From contig NZ_JAMLJL010000002.1 in assembly GCF_023634845.1 (NCBI RefSeq), positions 342,754 to 406,753 of the forward strand: DNA of 64,000 nt, read 5' to 3'. The notes under the pieces were generated by a model that was not told the DNA's origin, made no database searches, and was given only the letters and a program-made list of their open reading frames with translations. A program made the translations under genes and the position numbers. Shown here one piece after another: positions 36,481 to 45,684 of the stretch (its first letter is position 1; every line of letters begins with the position of its first letter). The DNA is from Flavobacterium amniphilum (GTDB lineage: Bacteria; Bacteroidota; Bacteroidia; Flavobacteriales; Flavobacteriaceae).

Positions 36481-37881
36481 ATGATTCATAACGATACCAT
36501 TGTTGCATTAGCTACGCCTTCAGGGGCGGGTGCCATTGCCGTGATACGAATTTCGGGGAAAGACGCCATCAGTATTGCGTCAGGAGTATTCAGATCCATT
36601 CACAACAAAGATTTAAACAAACAGAAGTCGCATACGCTGCATTTAGGCCATGTGATGGACGGTGACAAGGTGTTGGATCAGGTACTGGTTTCGTTGTTTA
36701 AAGGAACCAATTCGTACACGGGTGAAAACACAGTGGAGATTTCGTGTCACGGATCGACTTTCATCCAACAACAAATCATTCAGTTATTACTGCGTAAAGG
36801 ATGCCGCATGGCACAGGCCGGGGAATTTACCCTTCGCTCCTTCCTGAACGGGAAAATGGACTTGTCGCAGGCGGAGGCGGTTGCCGATCTGATTGCTTCG
36901 GATAATGAGGCGAGCCACCAGATTGCAATGCAGCAGATGCGTGGCGGTTTTAGCAATGAAATTGCCCATTTGCGTCAGGAGTTGCTGAATTTCGCTTCAT
37001 TAATCGAGTTGGAACTGGATTTTTCGGAAGAAGATGTGGAGTTTGCCGACCGTACACAGTTCAATGAATTACTGACCCGAATTGAGTTTGTGTTAAAGCG
37101 CCTGATTGATTCCTTTGCCGTGGGTAATGTAATTAAGAACGGAATTCCGGTGGCAATTGTGGGTGAACCCAATGTAGGGAAATCAACCTTATTGAATGCC
37201 TTACTGAATGAAGAGCGTGCCATTGTGAGTGATATTGCAGGTACGACGCGTGATACGATTGAGGACGAATTAATCATCGACGGAATCGGTTTCCGATTTA
37301 TTGATACGGCAGGTATCCGTGAAACGAAAGATGTGGTGGAAAGCATTGGTATCCAGAAGACATTTGAGAAAATGGAACAGGCACAGGTGGTATTGTACCT
37401 ATTTGAAAGTCTGAAATTTAAAAGCCAAAGCGCCGAATACATCACTGAAATAGAGAAAGTAAAAAACAAATACCCACTGAAACCTTTATTAGTGGTGATC
37501 AATAAGATTGATTTGCTTACGACAGATGAAGTGGCAATGATCAAACAACAGTTGGAAGCACTGAGTGTGAACTTAGTGACTATTTCAGCGAAGCAGAACA
37601 TGGGTATTGAAGACTTGAAGAACGAATTATTATCCTTCATCAATACGGGTGCTTTACGTAATAACGAGACGATTGTGACGAATACGCGCCACTATGACTC
37701 TTTACTGAAAGCTTTGGAAGAAATCCAGAAAGTACAGTGGGGACTGCAATCGGGCTTATCTTCTGACCTGATGGCGATTGATATCCGTCAGGCGTTGTAC
37801 TACTTCGGGGAGATTACGGGAGAAGTGAGTAATGATGAATTGCTGGGGAATATTTTTGCTAATTTTTGTATTGGGAAATAA
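36481..37881 (+). CDS. mnmE: tRNA modification GTPase MnmE
   Basis: The protein has 466 residues. MnmE with MnmG installs the (carboxymethyl)aminomethyl group on wobble U34 of some tRNAs. The N-terminal folate-binding domain starts DTIVALATPSGAGAIAVIRISG; the G domain has [23 protein letters not shown] and NKIDL; the C-terminus keeps FCIGK, with the catalytic cysteine. The last 18 bases match the kind of site where genomic islands such as SGI1 insert, and an integrase gene follows. Confidence 0.94.
   Translation: MIHNDTIVALATPSGAGAIAVIRISGKDAISIASGVFRSIHNKDLNKQKSHTLHLGHVMDGDKVLDQVLVSLFKGTNSYTGENTVEISCHGSTFIQQQIIQLLLRKGCRMAQAGEFTLRSFLNGKMDLSQAEAVADLIASDNEASHQIAMQQMRGGFSNEIAHLRQELLNFASLIELELDFSEEDVEFADRTQFNELLTRIEFVLKRLIDSFAVGNVIKNGIPVAIVGEPNVGKSTLLNALLNEERAIVSDIAGTTRDTIEDELIIDGIGFRFIDTAGIRETKDVVESIGIQKTFEKMEQAQVVLYLFESLKFKSQSAEYITEIEKVKNKYPLKPLLVVINKIDLLTTDEVAMIKQQLEALSVNLVTISAKQNMGIEDLKNELLSFINTGALRNNETIVTNTRHYDSLLKALEEIQKVQWGLQSGLSSDLMAIDIRQALYYFGEITGEVSNDELLGNIFANFCIGK
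37864..37881 (+). other. Candidate island attachment site at the mnmE 3' end
   Basis: The 18 bases TTTTGTATTGGGAAATAA end the mnmE gene and include its stop. The same gene end is the attachment site of SGI1-type islands in gammaproteobacteria. An integrase operon begins within 250 bases. I found no second copy in the window, so the far end would lie beyond 64 kb or has decayed. Confidence 0.45.
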
Positions 37882-37921
37882 CACAGTAAAAGCATCACAA
37901 ATCAAAACAAACTAAAACGCA

Positions 37922-37951
37922 CTAATCCCTTTTAATTAAAGGGATTTTTCA
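37922..37951 (+). terminator. Terminator after mnmE
   Basis: Arms AATCCCTTT (37924-37932) and AAAGGGATT (37938-37946) are followed by TTT. A similar TTTCCCTAAA hairpin with the same TTTTCATTTA tail lies at 40811-40860. Confidence 0.8.
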
Positions 37952-38011
37952 TTTATATGCAAAATTGAAGTTTTTAATATTTCGTTATTTTCTTACATTT
38001 TTTGTACCTCA

Positions 38012-38045
38012 TTTGTATCTCATATTATTTTTTTGCTTACTTTTG
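38012..38045 (+). promoter_or_regulatory. Promoter of the HTH-integrase operon
   Basis: TTTG (38012-38015), a 22-base spacer and TACTTTTG (38038-38045) fit the Bacteroidota consensus, 78 bases before the ATG. Confidence 0.6.
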
Positions 38046-38123
38046 AAATACAAGGCGAGATTATGTCTCTTATTTACCCTTAATTACTCTTATTTCATCT
38101 TATATCGCTTTATTACCTATTTT

Positions 38124-38693
38124 ATGAGTTCAAATATTATTGTAAAAAGAATATGTAATTACTGCAAGAATGTTTTTGATGCAAAAACCATAAAAACCAA
38201 GTATTGCTCCCACACTTGCAATAGGAAAGATTATAAACTAAATCAAAAATTACAGAAGATTGAAAGAAGTGATACTGAAACAAAATTAAAAGTTTCGGAA
38301 TCCGTTGTAGATGTAAATTCAAGAGATTTTTTAACGGTAAAAGAAGCATCAACACTCTTACGTATGTCTTCCAAAACTGTTTACAGATTAATTGAACAAA
38401 AAGAATTAAATGCTTTCAATTTTTCAGTCAGGAAAACACTAATCAGAAGAAAGGATATTGACAGTTATTTTGAAAGTAATCTAATAAGTAATGATTATGT
38501 CAATCCCAATAGAGAAAATATTACTCCCGACAATTCATATACCATCAATGAAGCTGTCACAATATTTAATATTTCAAATGGTGCATTATACAACATTATC
38601 AAAAAACATAACATTCCTAAAAAAACACACGGGAAACACACTTTAGTAAGAAAAGAAGATTTAAACAAGATTTTCAATACCCAATATGAGTAA
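38124..38693 (+). CDS. Zinc-ribbon and double excisionase-type HTH protein
   Basis: The protein has 189 residues from ATG at 38124; an upstream in-frame ATG at 37965 would place the promoter inside the gene. The N-terminus has a zinc-ribbon-like set (CNYCKNVFD...KYCSHTC). Two HTH_17/excisionase-type domains follow (about 62-110, LTVKEASTLLRMSSKTVYRLIEQKELNA; about 140-187, YTINEAVTIFNISNGALYNIIKKHNIP). It overlaps the integrase start by 8 bases. It is probably the recombination directionality factor or a regulator of the integrase. Confidence 0.8.
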   Translation: MSSNIIVKRICNYCKNVFDAKTIKTKYCSHTCNRKDYKLNQKLQKIERSDTETKLKVSESVVDVNSRDFLTVKEASTLLRMSSKTVYRLIEQKELNAFNFSVRKTLIRRKDIDSYFESNLISNDYVNPNRENITPDNSYTINEAVTIFNISNGALYNIIKKHNIPKKTHGKHTLVRKEDLNKIFNTQYE

Positions 38694-39831
38694 AGTAACA
38701 CTAAGAGAGAAAAAACTGAATACCGGAAAAGTAAGCCTTTACTTGGACTACTACCCTCCTATTATCAATCCAAAAAACGGAACTGAAACCCGTAGAGAGT
38801 TTTTAAAACTATACTTGTTTAGCAATCCTAAAACAGCAGAAGAGAAAAAACACAATAAGGAAACTTATGACCTTGCAGAAATAATCAAATCCAAAAGAAA
38901 TGTCCAACTCAAAAACAAGGAATTTGGTTTTAAGGACAATGTGGTACTAAATGTGAATTTTATAACACTGTACAAAAGTGTTGTCGACGACTATTTCAAT
39001 ACTGGAAGTGAATCCAATTATAATTCGTGGAAAGCGTCATTAATCCATTTAGAAAATTTCAGCGGAGGCACTATTCTATCAAGTAACTTAACAGTTGATT
39101 ATATTAAGAAATATAGAAAATATCTGTTAAACGCTAATACCACGAGAAATTCAAAAGTTGATAAGAAACTTTCAAAAAACACGGCTTCTTCTTACTTTAA
39201 AAACTTCATGGCGGTTTTAAAGATTGCTTACAAACAAAATATAATTGAAAAGAATTTAGCCGAAGATGCTGAATACATTAAAGAAGAAGAAACACATCGG
39301 GAATACTTAACTGAAGAAGAAATTTCATTGTTATGGAAAACCGAAATCAAAATTGAGAAAGTAAAATACATGGCGATATTTTCTGCTTTAAGCGGTTTAC
39401 GTTTTGTTGATGTAAACAACTTACGTTGGGAGAATATTTTCAAAGACAAACACCAGGGTTATTATATTTCATTACGAGAAGAAAAAACACAATCAATAAA
39501 AAACCATCCCATTTCTGATACTGCCTATAGTATTTTAAAAACACAACAAACTGAAAGCGGGTTGATTTTCGGAGGAATTAAATATTCCCAAATAACAAGA
39601 CCTTTAAAGGAATGGATAGAAAAGTCCGGCATAAAAAAGAAAATTTCTTTCCATAATTTCAGGCATAGTTACGCAACTTTACAACTCGCAAACGGAACGG
39701 ATATATACACCGTATCGAAGTTATTAGGTCATAAAAATGTTTCAACAACACAGATTTATACCAAAGTAATGGACAAAAACAAAATTGAAGCAGCAAACAG
39801 AATAAATATTGATCTTGATGGATTATCTTAA
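38686..39831 (+). CDS. Tyrosine recombinase (site-specific integrase)
   Basis: The protein has 381 residues. An Arm-type N-terminal domain and a SAM-like core-binding domain (about 105-200) precede the catalytic domain. The catalytic residues are visible: Arg in LSGLRFVDV (about 240), HNFRH (about 322) and LGHKNVSTTQIYTKV with the final Tyr (about 357). It likely inserts the element at the 3' end of mnmE 800 bases upstream. Overlaps the upstream HTH gene by 8 bases and the next gene by 14. Confidence 0.93.
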   Translation: MSKVTLREKKLNTGKVSLYLDYYPPIINPKNGTETRREFLKLYLFSNPKTAEEKKHNKETYDLAEIIKSKRNVQLKNKEFGFKDNVVLNVNFITLYKSVVDDYFNTGSESNYNSWKASLIHLENFSGGTILSSNLTVDYIKKYRKYLLNANTTRNSKVDKKLSKNTASSYFKNFMAVLKIAYKQNIIEKNLAEDAEYIKEEETHREYLTEEEISLLWKTEIKIEKVKYMAIFSALSGLRFVDVNNLRWENIFKDKHQGYYISLREEKTQSIKNHPISDTAYSILKTQQTESGLIFGGIKYSQITRPLKEWIEKSGIKKKISFHNFRHSYATLQLANGTDIYTVSKLLGHKNVSTTQIYTKVMDKNKIEAANRINIDLDGLS

Positions 39832-40771
39832 AATATACAATACAAACTATAATAAAGCCTATCGAATTGGCGAGAGTTTCATGAAACACAAACTAATTCA
39901 ATTCAATACTGAAGCATTGTCATTCGGCAGAGCCTCTAATCTTCTTCATGAATTATTTAGAGGTTTTAGAGAAAAACTTTTAATCAATAAAACAACAGAG
40001 CTTACAGAACTTGCATACACCTATCAAAAATCCCTAAGTAATTATTCAAAAAACTGTATTGAACTGGTTTTAAAAAATGAAGTTAGAAAAGGCTTTTCAG
40101 AGCTAAATTTAACTTCAACATATAATACCTATACTTTTGAATTATTCATCAAAGAATTAGCAATAACCAATGCTATGAATGAATTACTAAGAGTCTTCAG
40201 TAATTATTCCGAAATGTTCAAAATGATGTATGATAATGATTATTTCGACTCCTTTGAAATTCAAGACTACTCTCCTGCTAATCATTGGGATTCTAAAATT
40301 TATATCGATTTAGAAACACGGTTTTACCCTTCAAGAAAATCAACCGAAACTTATTCGGAAAATTTTATTGAAACTTATCTCGATAATACTATTTATGATT
40401 TTGAAAGCAGCATCCCTCTTTTCAATGAAAAAGAAAAGGCTTACTTACTTCATTCAATCTATAAAATAATAGAAGAAGCCAAAGGAACAGCTAAGCTAAA
40501 TAACACCGAATTTTACAAAGTCCTATCCATAGTAAACCTAAATGACAATTCATGTTTAGTAAGCGATAATTACAAAAACTCCGATTATTATAGAATCTTA
40601 AGTGCCGGTTTAGAAAAGATAAGTCCCGACCTAAAAGCTCAAGATAATTTTATTGATATTTTGTTGTCAAAAACTAAAGAATTAAAGCTAAAAAACATCA
40701 CAAAATATCTATCAGAAAAGAGTACATTTTTGAAAGCTTCAATTGCAAAAAACAAAAACAAAGCAAAATAA
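39818..40771 (+). CDS. Hypothetical protein next to the integrase
   Basis: The protein has 317 residues from ATG at 39818, inside the last codons of the integrase gene, so translation is probably coupled. It is soluble, mostly helical and rich in Asn, Ser and Tyr, with no recognised domain. Position suggests it belongs to the mobile element, but no relaxase or primase motif is seen. Confidence 0.6.
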   Translation: MDYLKIYNTNYNKAYRIGESFMKHKLIQFNTEALSFGRASNLLHELFRGFREKLLINKTTELTELAYTYQKSLSNYSKNCIELVLKNEVRKGFSELNLTSTYNTYTFELFIKELAITNAMNELLRVFSNYSEMFKMMYDNDYFDSFEIQDYSPANHWDSKIYIDLETRFYPSRKSTETYSENFIETYLDNTIYDFESSIPLFNEKEKAYLLHSIYKIIEEAKGTAKLNNTEFYKVLSIVNLNDNSCLVSDNYKNSDYYRILSAGLEKISPDLKAQDNFIDILLSKTKELKLKNITKYLSEKSTFLKASIAKNKNKAK

Positions 40772-40810
40772 CGCTCACTATCACAAAAAACAGCACACAA
40801 TAATTAATAC

Positions 40811-40860
40811 ATTTTCCCTAAAGGTTGAATTACAAATTCTGCTTTTAGGGAAATTTTCAT
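40811..40860 (+). terminator. Terminator after the integrase operon
   Basis: Arms TTTCCCTAAA (40813-40822) and TTTAGGGAAA (40844-40853) are followed by TTTT. Confidence 0.65.
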
Positions 40861-40966
40861 TTAGCACTATCACTGAAAGCCTCTAAAATCAATATTCAAG
40901 AACTATTTGCAAAACACACGAAAAAACACAAAAACTAACACACTTTTTCCGAATCAATTTTGTGAT

Positions 40967-41308
40967 ATGAAAAATCAACAAATTTATATGCTCTCGGAAG
41001 AAGGAATAAAAGTACTTGTAGAGCAAATCACGGAGAACATCAAAAAAGCACTTAATCTTACCAATCCAACAGTAGAAGATTCCTTTTTGAACATTGACGA
41101 AACTGCCAAACTTATCAATTTAGCTAAACCCAGTATTTATGGATTGGTTCACCAAAACAGGATTCCATATCATAAAAAGGGAAAGCGTTTATACTTTTTG
41201 AAATCACAAATTATTGATTGGTTGAAATCCGGTAAAAAAGAATCCAAGGATGATGCCGAGGCTAAAGCCAATGATTATTTAATGAAAAATCAACTGTTTA
41301 ATCGTTAA
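40967..41308 (+). CDS. Excisionase-family HTH protein
   Basis: The protein has 113 residues from ATG at 40967. An HTH_17/excisionase domain (about 45-95) shows LNIDETAKLINLAKPSIYGLVHQNRIPYHKKGKRLYFLKSQIIDWL. An A/C-rich stretch lies upstream (40908-40943). It is typical of small HTH proteins near Bacteroidota integrases and may steer excision or regulate the element. Confidence 0.82.
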   Translation: MKNQQIYMLSEEGIKVLVEQITENIKKALNLTNPTVEDSFLNIDETAKLINLAKPSIYGLVHQNRIPYHKKGKRLYFLKSQIIDWLKSGKKESKDDAEAKANDYLMKNQLFNR

Positions 41309-41334
41309 TCTAACGTAACATTTACGGATATTAT

Positions 41335-41748
41335 ATGGAAAGCTATTTATATACTTGCCAGTATTGCTCTAAAGAGTATAAACCCAACCGGCGTAAAAAA
41401 CAAAAATACTGTAGCAATAGTTGCCGGGTTAGATCATTCAAAATAAGAAACACTCAAACTAAAAATTTACCTGTAAAAGTTAGCCAAGACTCAGAAAAAC
41501 TTAAAATTGAAAAGATGAGCTTTGCAGGTATTGGAAATGCTGCATTGGGTACTCTTGCAGTAAATTTAGCCACTAATTTACTCTCCAATGACGAAAACAA
41601 ACCTGCAACCAAAAAGGACTTGAAAAACTTAATCACATCGTTAAAACAACGCTACTACCCTATTTTGAATATTCCAGTAAGAAGAGACGGTGCAAAAGCT
41701 TATTTTGATATGGAGAGTAAAAGTTTGGTTTACTTTAAACAAAAGTAA
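41335..41748 (+). CDS. Zinc-ribbon protein with a hydrophobic helix
   Basis: The protein has 137 residues. The N-terminus has CQYC...KYCSNSC, the same zinc-ribbon shape as the HTH protein at 38124. One hydrophobic stretch (about 60-82, AGIGNAALGTLAVNLATNLL) and a soluble end follow. No family is recognised. It lies 26 bases after the excisionase-type gene and is probably part of the mobile element. Confidence 0.6.
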   Translation: MESYLYTCQYCSKEYKPNRRKKQKYCSNSCRVRSFKIRNTQTKNLPVKVSQDSEKLKIEKMSFAGIGNAALGTLAVNLATNLLSNDENKPATKKDLKNLITSLKQRYYPILNIPVRRDGAKAYFDMESKSLVYFKQK

Positions 41749-41775
41749 CACACATTAAATTAGTACGAAATTTAT

Positions 41776-41783
41776 TATATTTG
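41776..41783 (+). promoter_or_regulatory. Possible -7 box before the membrane protein-exonuclease pair
   Basis: TATATTTG fits TAnnTTTG, but the first ATG of the gene is 119 bases downstream, giving a long leader. Confidence 0.35.
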
Positions 41784-41901
41784 GGTGACTTATCATATAT
41801 TAGACATACAAATCTAACTCTCATAAGGATACATATGACAAAATCATACATATAAACAAGTCAGAGGTAATTTTTATTGAACATTAACTTAAATAGACCC
41901 A

Positions 41902-42804
41902 ATGGATGAATTCCTTTCAAAAATAGAAAATTTTATATTCGACATACTTGGATTAATATTACCTGGTTTTATTTTTCTAGGCGTACTAGTAATTCCTCTT
42001 TCTTTAGTCGATATCACTCAGATTCCGTGTAAAGAGTTAGACAATTCTTATATTTTATCAGAACTGTCAACGATAAGTAATCTTTTCAAAAATTATTGGA
42101 ATGAAAAATCAAACATTATAATCATTTCAATTATAATTTTAGCTTACTTACTTGGCCATTTTGTAAAAGTATTTTCGATTATAAAGTATGAAATATTAGT
42201 GGCCGTTTTTGACAAATCAATTAACAAACTAGTCGCTTATTTGTATTCGCTAGTAAAAAGTATGTTTGGTTGGATTTATCAAAAAATGTTTAACGAAAGT
42301 TTATTTTCAACAAAAGGTTATTCATGGTTAAAAGATTTATTTAAACCTATTAAAAATACACTATCCAAAATTTTCACTTTTAAATCTGAAGATTACTTTA
42401 CAGATAATACAAGTTTAAGAACTGAATGTATTACAATTATAAATACTAGGTTAAGTACAAATTATCCTGACAAATGGTATTCATTATATAAATTTTCCAC
42501 AGTAATTACAAATCAAGAAAGTATAAAATCAATGGCCGCATTTTTTTTAGCTAAATACAATTTATACAGATCTCTTGCATTTATTTTTATGTTTGCAGCA
42601 TTCTATTACAATATTTTCTTTAATGCTTCGGCTAAGTATACTTCTTCAGAAATTCATAAATTAAGTTTACTAATTTTAATAACAACTGGTGTACTGTGGT
42701 TTACATTTCATTATAAATATAAAAGATATTGGACTCTTTGTGGCAATGAAACTTTAGTATCTTTGTATTACTTTTTGAATAAAAAAAATGTAAATGATAA
42801 GTAA
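41902..42804 (+). CDS. Hypothetical multi-pass membrane protein
   Basis: The protein has 300 residues. Hydrophobic segments are at about 13-35 (FIFDILGLILPGFIFLGVLVIPL), 72-90, and a pair near 225-275. The loop between is Lys-rich and likely cytoplasmic. No family is recognised. Its end overlaps the start of the DEDDh exonuclease gene by 11 bases, so the two are coupled and probably act together. Confidence 0.65.
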   Translation: MDEFLSKIENFIFDILGLILPGFIFLGVLVIPLSLVDITQIPCKELDNSYILSELSTISNLFKNYWNEKSNIIIISIIILAYLLGHFVKVFSIIKYEILVAVFDKSINKLVAYLYSLVKSMFGWIYQKMFNESLFSTKGYSWLKDLFKPIKNTLSKIFTFKSEDYFTDNTSLRTECITIINTRLSTNYPDKWYSLYKFSTVITNQESIKSMAAFFLAKYNLYRSLAFIFMFAAFYYNIFFNASAKYTSSEIHKLSLLILITTGVLWFTFHYKYKRYWTLCGNETLVSLYYFLNKKNVNDK

Positions 42805-43375
42805 CAAAATATTGTTTATTGACACAGAAACTGGAGGTTTAGACCCATTGGAGAACAGCCTTCTTTCCGTTGCTTTTGCTGTTTGGGATAATGGTAGAAT
42901 TACTGAAGCAAAAGAGTTTCTAATTAATGATGGTGTTCTTAATGTAACATCTAAAGCTTTAGAAATAAATAGAATAAATATTATTGAGCATTCAAGAATA
43001 GCACTAAAATCTAAGCATGCTATATCTGAAATTAAGGATTTTTTAAATAAAAATTTTGGGCTTGATGAGAAAATAATTTTATGTGGGCATAATATATTAT
43101 TTGACATTAACTTTTTTAAGAATTTCTGGAATAAAAATGAGGGTAATTACAACACCAGATTTTCACATCGCTATGTAGATACTGCTTCAATATTATTCTT
43201 TCTTTCAATTACAAATAAGCTACCTAAAAATTCTAACTCTTCCCAAAATGCGTTTGATTTATTTGGTATTTCAATTGACAAACGACATAGCGCTTTAGGT
43301 GATGTTTTAGGAACAGCAGAACTTTTCAATCGTTTAATAGAATTAGATTCTTTTAATAGCAAAAACTACCGCTAA
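42794..43375 (+). CDS. DEDDh 3'-5' exonuclease (DnaQ-like)
   Basis: The protein has 193 residues. All DEDDh catalytic positions are visible: FIDTETGG (Asp and Glu, near residue 8), GHNILFDINFF (Asp near 103) and HSALGDVLGT (His and Asp near 165). Such stand-alone domains degrade single-stranded DNA or RNA from the 3' end and also serve as defence nucleases. It starts within the end of the membrane protein gene (11-base overlap), the strongest coupling in this region. Confidence 0.87.
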   Translation: MISNKILFIDTETGGLDPLENSLLSVAFAVWDNGRITEAKEFLINDGVLNVTSKALEINRINIIEHSRIALKSKHAISEIKDFLNKNFGLDEKIILCGHNILFDINFFKNFWNKNEGNYNTRFSHRYVDTASILFFLSITNKLPKNSNSSQNAFDLFGISIDKRHSALGDVLGTAELFNRLIELDSFNSKNYR

Positions 43376-43525
43376 CAGCTTTTTAGAGCAATAGCTAGTT
43401 TTATTTTCCTGTGTCTGAAAATACTAACAGGATAATTCTATATATTTACAAGTAATCTGGGAAGACGTCACCACTGAGCAAAACTGCGGAACGTTATCAA
43501 TAAGTTATTCCTTTACAAAGATTAT

Positions 43526-44557
43526 ATGTCTTCTATTACACACGAAATTATCGGTTCAAATATTGATTTAGCAAAAATTGTCATAAATTTTTTTACTGCT
43601 GAACAAACAAATCCAGAACTATTTAAACAAATCAAAGAAATTTGTATTTCAAAATCAAATCATTTCAATAAACTAAACGGTGAATCATATATTGAATCTG
43701 GATTTCTTTCATTATTTGATTTTAGTCAGTACATGAGTTATACAAAGCTTAATGGTGGAGGATATAAAATATATCAAGTAGAGCTACTAGTAAATAAATT
43801 AGTTGAAAATCACATTATCAGTCCTCTACCAGAGCTTTTAACAGTGAATCATTCAAATGAAAGAAGATTTAAATCCGGTAGTAATTTAACTCAATTTCTT
43901 TATGAAAGAGACTTAATTCTTAATGTTGTTTGTGGATGGAACTATATAATTAATAAATATTCAAACTCTGTAGTAAAAATAGAACATAAAGCTCATAACG
44001 GTGATTGTTCGATTGGAACAGGGTTTTATTATTCAACAGGAGATAATTCAACTCGAAAAAGCCTTATAATTACTAATAAACATGTTGTTGAAAAAGCAAT
44101 GCAAATAAAAGTTTTTTTAAAAGACGATACAGAACTTAAATATTTAACAATTAAACAAGATTCTGATAGAGATTTAGCTTTTATTGAACTAGAGCAATAC
44201 TTACCTATTTCAACTTTCCACCTAAACCCTTCAACAGAAATTTTATCGGAAATAATTACTATTGGTTACCCATCAATTCCCATGACTAAATTTGCTTACC
44301 AATTAATCCATAAAGGTGAAGTAAATACTTATGTGGAAGATTATTTTGACAATAAGTTATTTCTTTTTTCAGCGAAAACTTCATCAGGAAATAGTGGCAG
44401 TCCAATTATAGACAGGTATGGTATGGTAGTAGGAATTGTTACTGAAGAGCTTTTTGAAAAAGATCAATTTTATAGTAAAGGAAAATTACCATATTATGCT
44501 GGTATCCCTTCCGATGAAATAATAAAATCGGCAAATAAAAATGTTTTTCATAAATAA
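43526..44557 (+). CDS. Trypsin-like serine protease with extra N-terminal domain
   Basis: The protein has 343 residues and no signal peptide, so it is probably cytoplasmic. The C-terminal two thirds is an S1/HtrA-like protease with the triad His189 (ITNKHVV), Asp216 (SDRDLAFIEL) and Ser290 (SGNSGSPII). The first 115 residues are mostly helical with no known fold (IDLAKIVINFFTAEQTNPELFKQIKEI). Cytoplasmic trypsins with an added N-terminal domain occur in phage-defence and conflict systems, where the extra domain recruits a sensor. A defence role here is inference. Confidence 0.8.
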   Translation: MSSITHEIIGSNIDLAKIVINFFTAEQTNPELFKQIKEICISKSNHFNKLNGESYIESGFLSLFDFSQYMSYTKLNGGGYKIYQVELLVNKLVENHIISPLPELLTVNHSNERRFKSGSNLTQFLYERDLILNVVCGWNYIINKYSNSVVKIEHKAHNGDCSIGTGFYYSTGDNSTRKSLIITNKHVVEKAMQIKVFLKDDTELKYLTIKQDSDRDLAFIELEQYLPISTFHLNPSTEILSEIITIGYPSIPMTKFAYQLIHKGEVNTYVEDYFDNKLFLFSAKTSSGNSGSPIIDRYGMVVGIVTEELFEKDQFYSKGKLPYYAGIPSDEIIKSANKNVFHK

Positions 44558-44608
44558 CAATAATAGCATTGAGCCACATTCCTTTATGCAAACTAAATTT
44601 ACTAATGA

Positions 44609-45544
44609 ATGAGAGAACAAGTAACAGATAAAATTAAATATTTTTATGGTGACAGAATTGAAAGTATAGAATCTCTATATGACTTGCTATTTGATATTGA
44701 GTATAATGTTACTATGATAGGAGTCTCCAACATTATGAGTTATTCAACTGGTGAAGAAGGGATAAATTTAAATAATACTATTGGGTATAATTCTAAATTA
44801 ATTTTACCAGAGATATTTGATGATTTAAGTTGTTCGTTGGAATTAATTAAATCAGCCTACTTTAAGCAATCAAACCAAATTTTAAGAAACACCCTTGAAC
44901 TTATCACGCAATTAATTTATTCAGAATATTTATTAAGATCAAACATGGACAGCACCCCTTGGATTAAAGGAGAAAGGGGCGTTGAAAATATTTTTGAAAT
45001 CACGAAAACTTTAAAAAAAGTTGTGAGTGTTGGTTTTAAAGCTAAGCTAAAAGAGATAGAAAAATTCTATAATCTCCTTAACCAATCAACTCACTCTCAT
45101 AAAAACCAGTTAAATACAAATGGCATTGCCAAGTTTGATAAATTTGGAGTCTATGGGTTTGAATATTCTTATTTTCATAATGCTTTTAGTATTCATTTAT
45201 GCTGTCTTGATTTGGTAATAGAAAGTATTAAATACTTCTATACAAAATTCCCGGAAGATTTCCACAAGACAAATTTGCTAGAAAAAGTTAATTCTATTTG
45301 CGAAGAACTAAATCTTTATCGTCCCGAAATTGAAAACTATAAAAAGGGAGATTATGAAAAAGGAGAAGGTTATTTAATTTATAGAAAACATATGAATATA
45401 AAAGGTGATTCAATTCTATATTCATACAAAGCAAATAATACAATAATTTGGGCTTCTAAAACCAAAGGAAAGAAATCTGATTTGAAGTTAATTAAAAAAG
45501 CAATTGATATAGAATTAGTAAAAAGGAAAATAGCCCGTCCATAG
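44609..45544 (+). CDS. Hypothetical helical protein
   Basis: The protein has 311 residues. The first two thirds looks all-helical with LRNTLELITQLIYSEYLLR and a later LNQSTHSHK, which loosely resembles HEPN or DUF5677-type folds but lacks a clear Rx4-6H core. The ATG at 44609 is preferred over an out-of-frame ATG 4 bases earlier. It follows the trypsin-like gene by 51 bases on the same strand. Confidence 0.55.
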   Translation: MREQVTDKIKYFYGDRIESIESLYDLLFDIEYNVTMIGVSNIMSYSTGEEGINLNNTIGYNSKLILPEIFDDLSCSLELIKSAYFKQSNQILRNTLELITQLIYSEYLLRSNMDSTPWIKGERGVENIFEITKTLKKVVSVGFKAKLKEIEKFYNLLNQSTHSHKNQLNTNGIAKFDKFGVYGFEYSYFHNAFSIHLCCLDLVIESIKYFYTKFPEDFHKTNLLEKVNSICEELNLYRPEIENYKKGDYEKGEGYLIYRKHMNIKGDSILYSYKANNTIIWASKTKGKKSDLKLIKKAIDIELVKRKIARP

Positions 45545-45639
45545 CAGCCGTTTACATTAATTAATCTCTTAAAGCCAATATTTACTGATAAATTTAAAAA
45601 TAAAATAAGTACAACATTTTGAATGTAAATTCATATAAA

Positions 45640-45675
45640 CTAAAAAACTCCGAAGTCACCTCCGGAGTTTTTTAA
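45640..45675. terminator. Bidirectional terminator
   Basis: Arms AAAAAACTCCG (45642-45652) and CGGAGTTTTTT (45663-45673) lie between convergent genes. Confidence 0.85.
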
Positions 45676-45684
45676 TTATATAAG

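Noticed and set aside
36975..37643. A 222-codon open frame on the minus strand inside mnmE
   Set aside because: mnmE has all its motifs in the other direction; this frame is a shadow rich in Ser and Asn.
43369..45560. Integron attC sites at the ends of accessory genes
   Set aside because: TARCAGC motifs are present but the paired RYYYAAC/GTTRRRY arms and an integron integrase are not, so I kept only a cautious boundary note.
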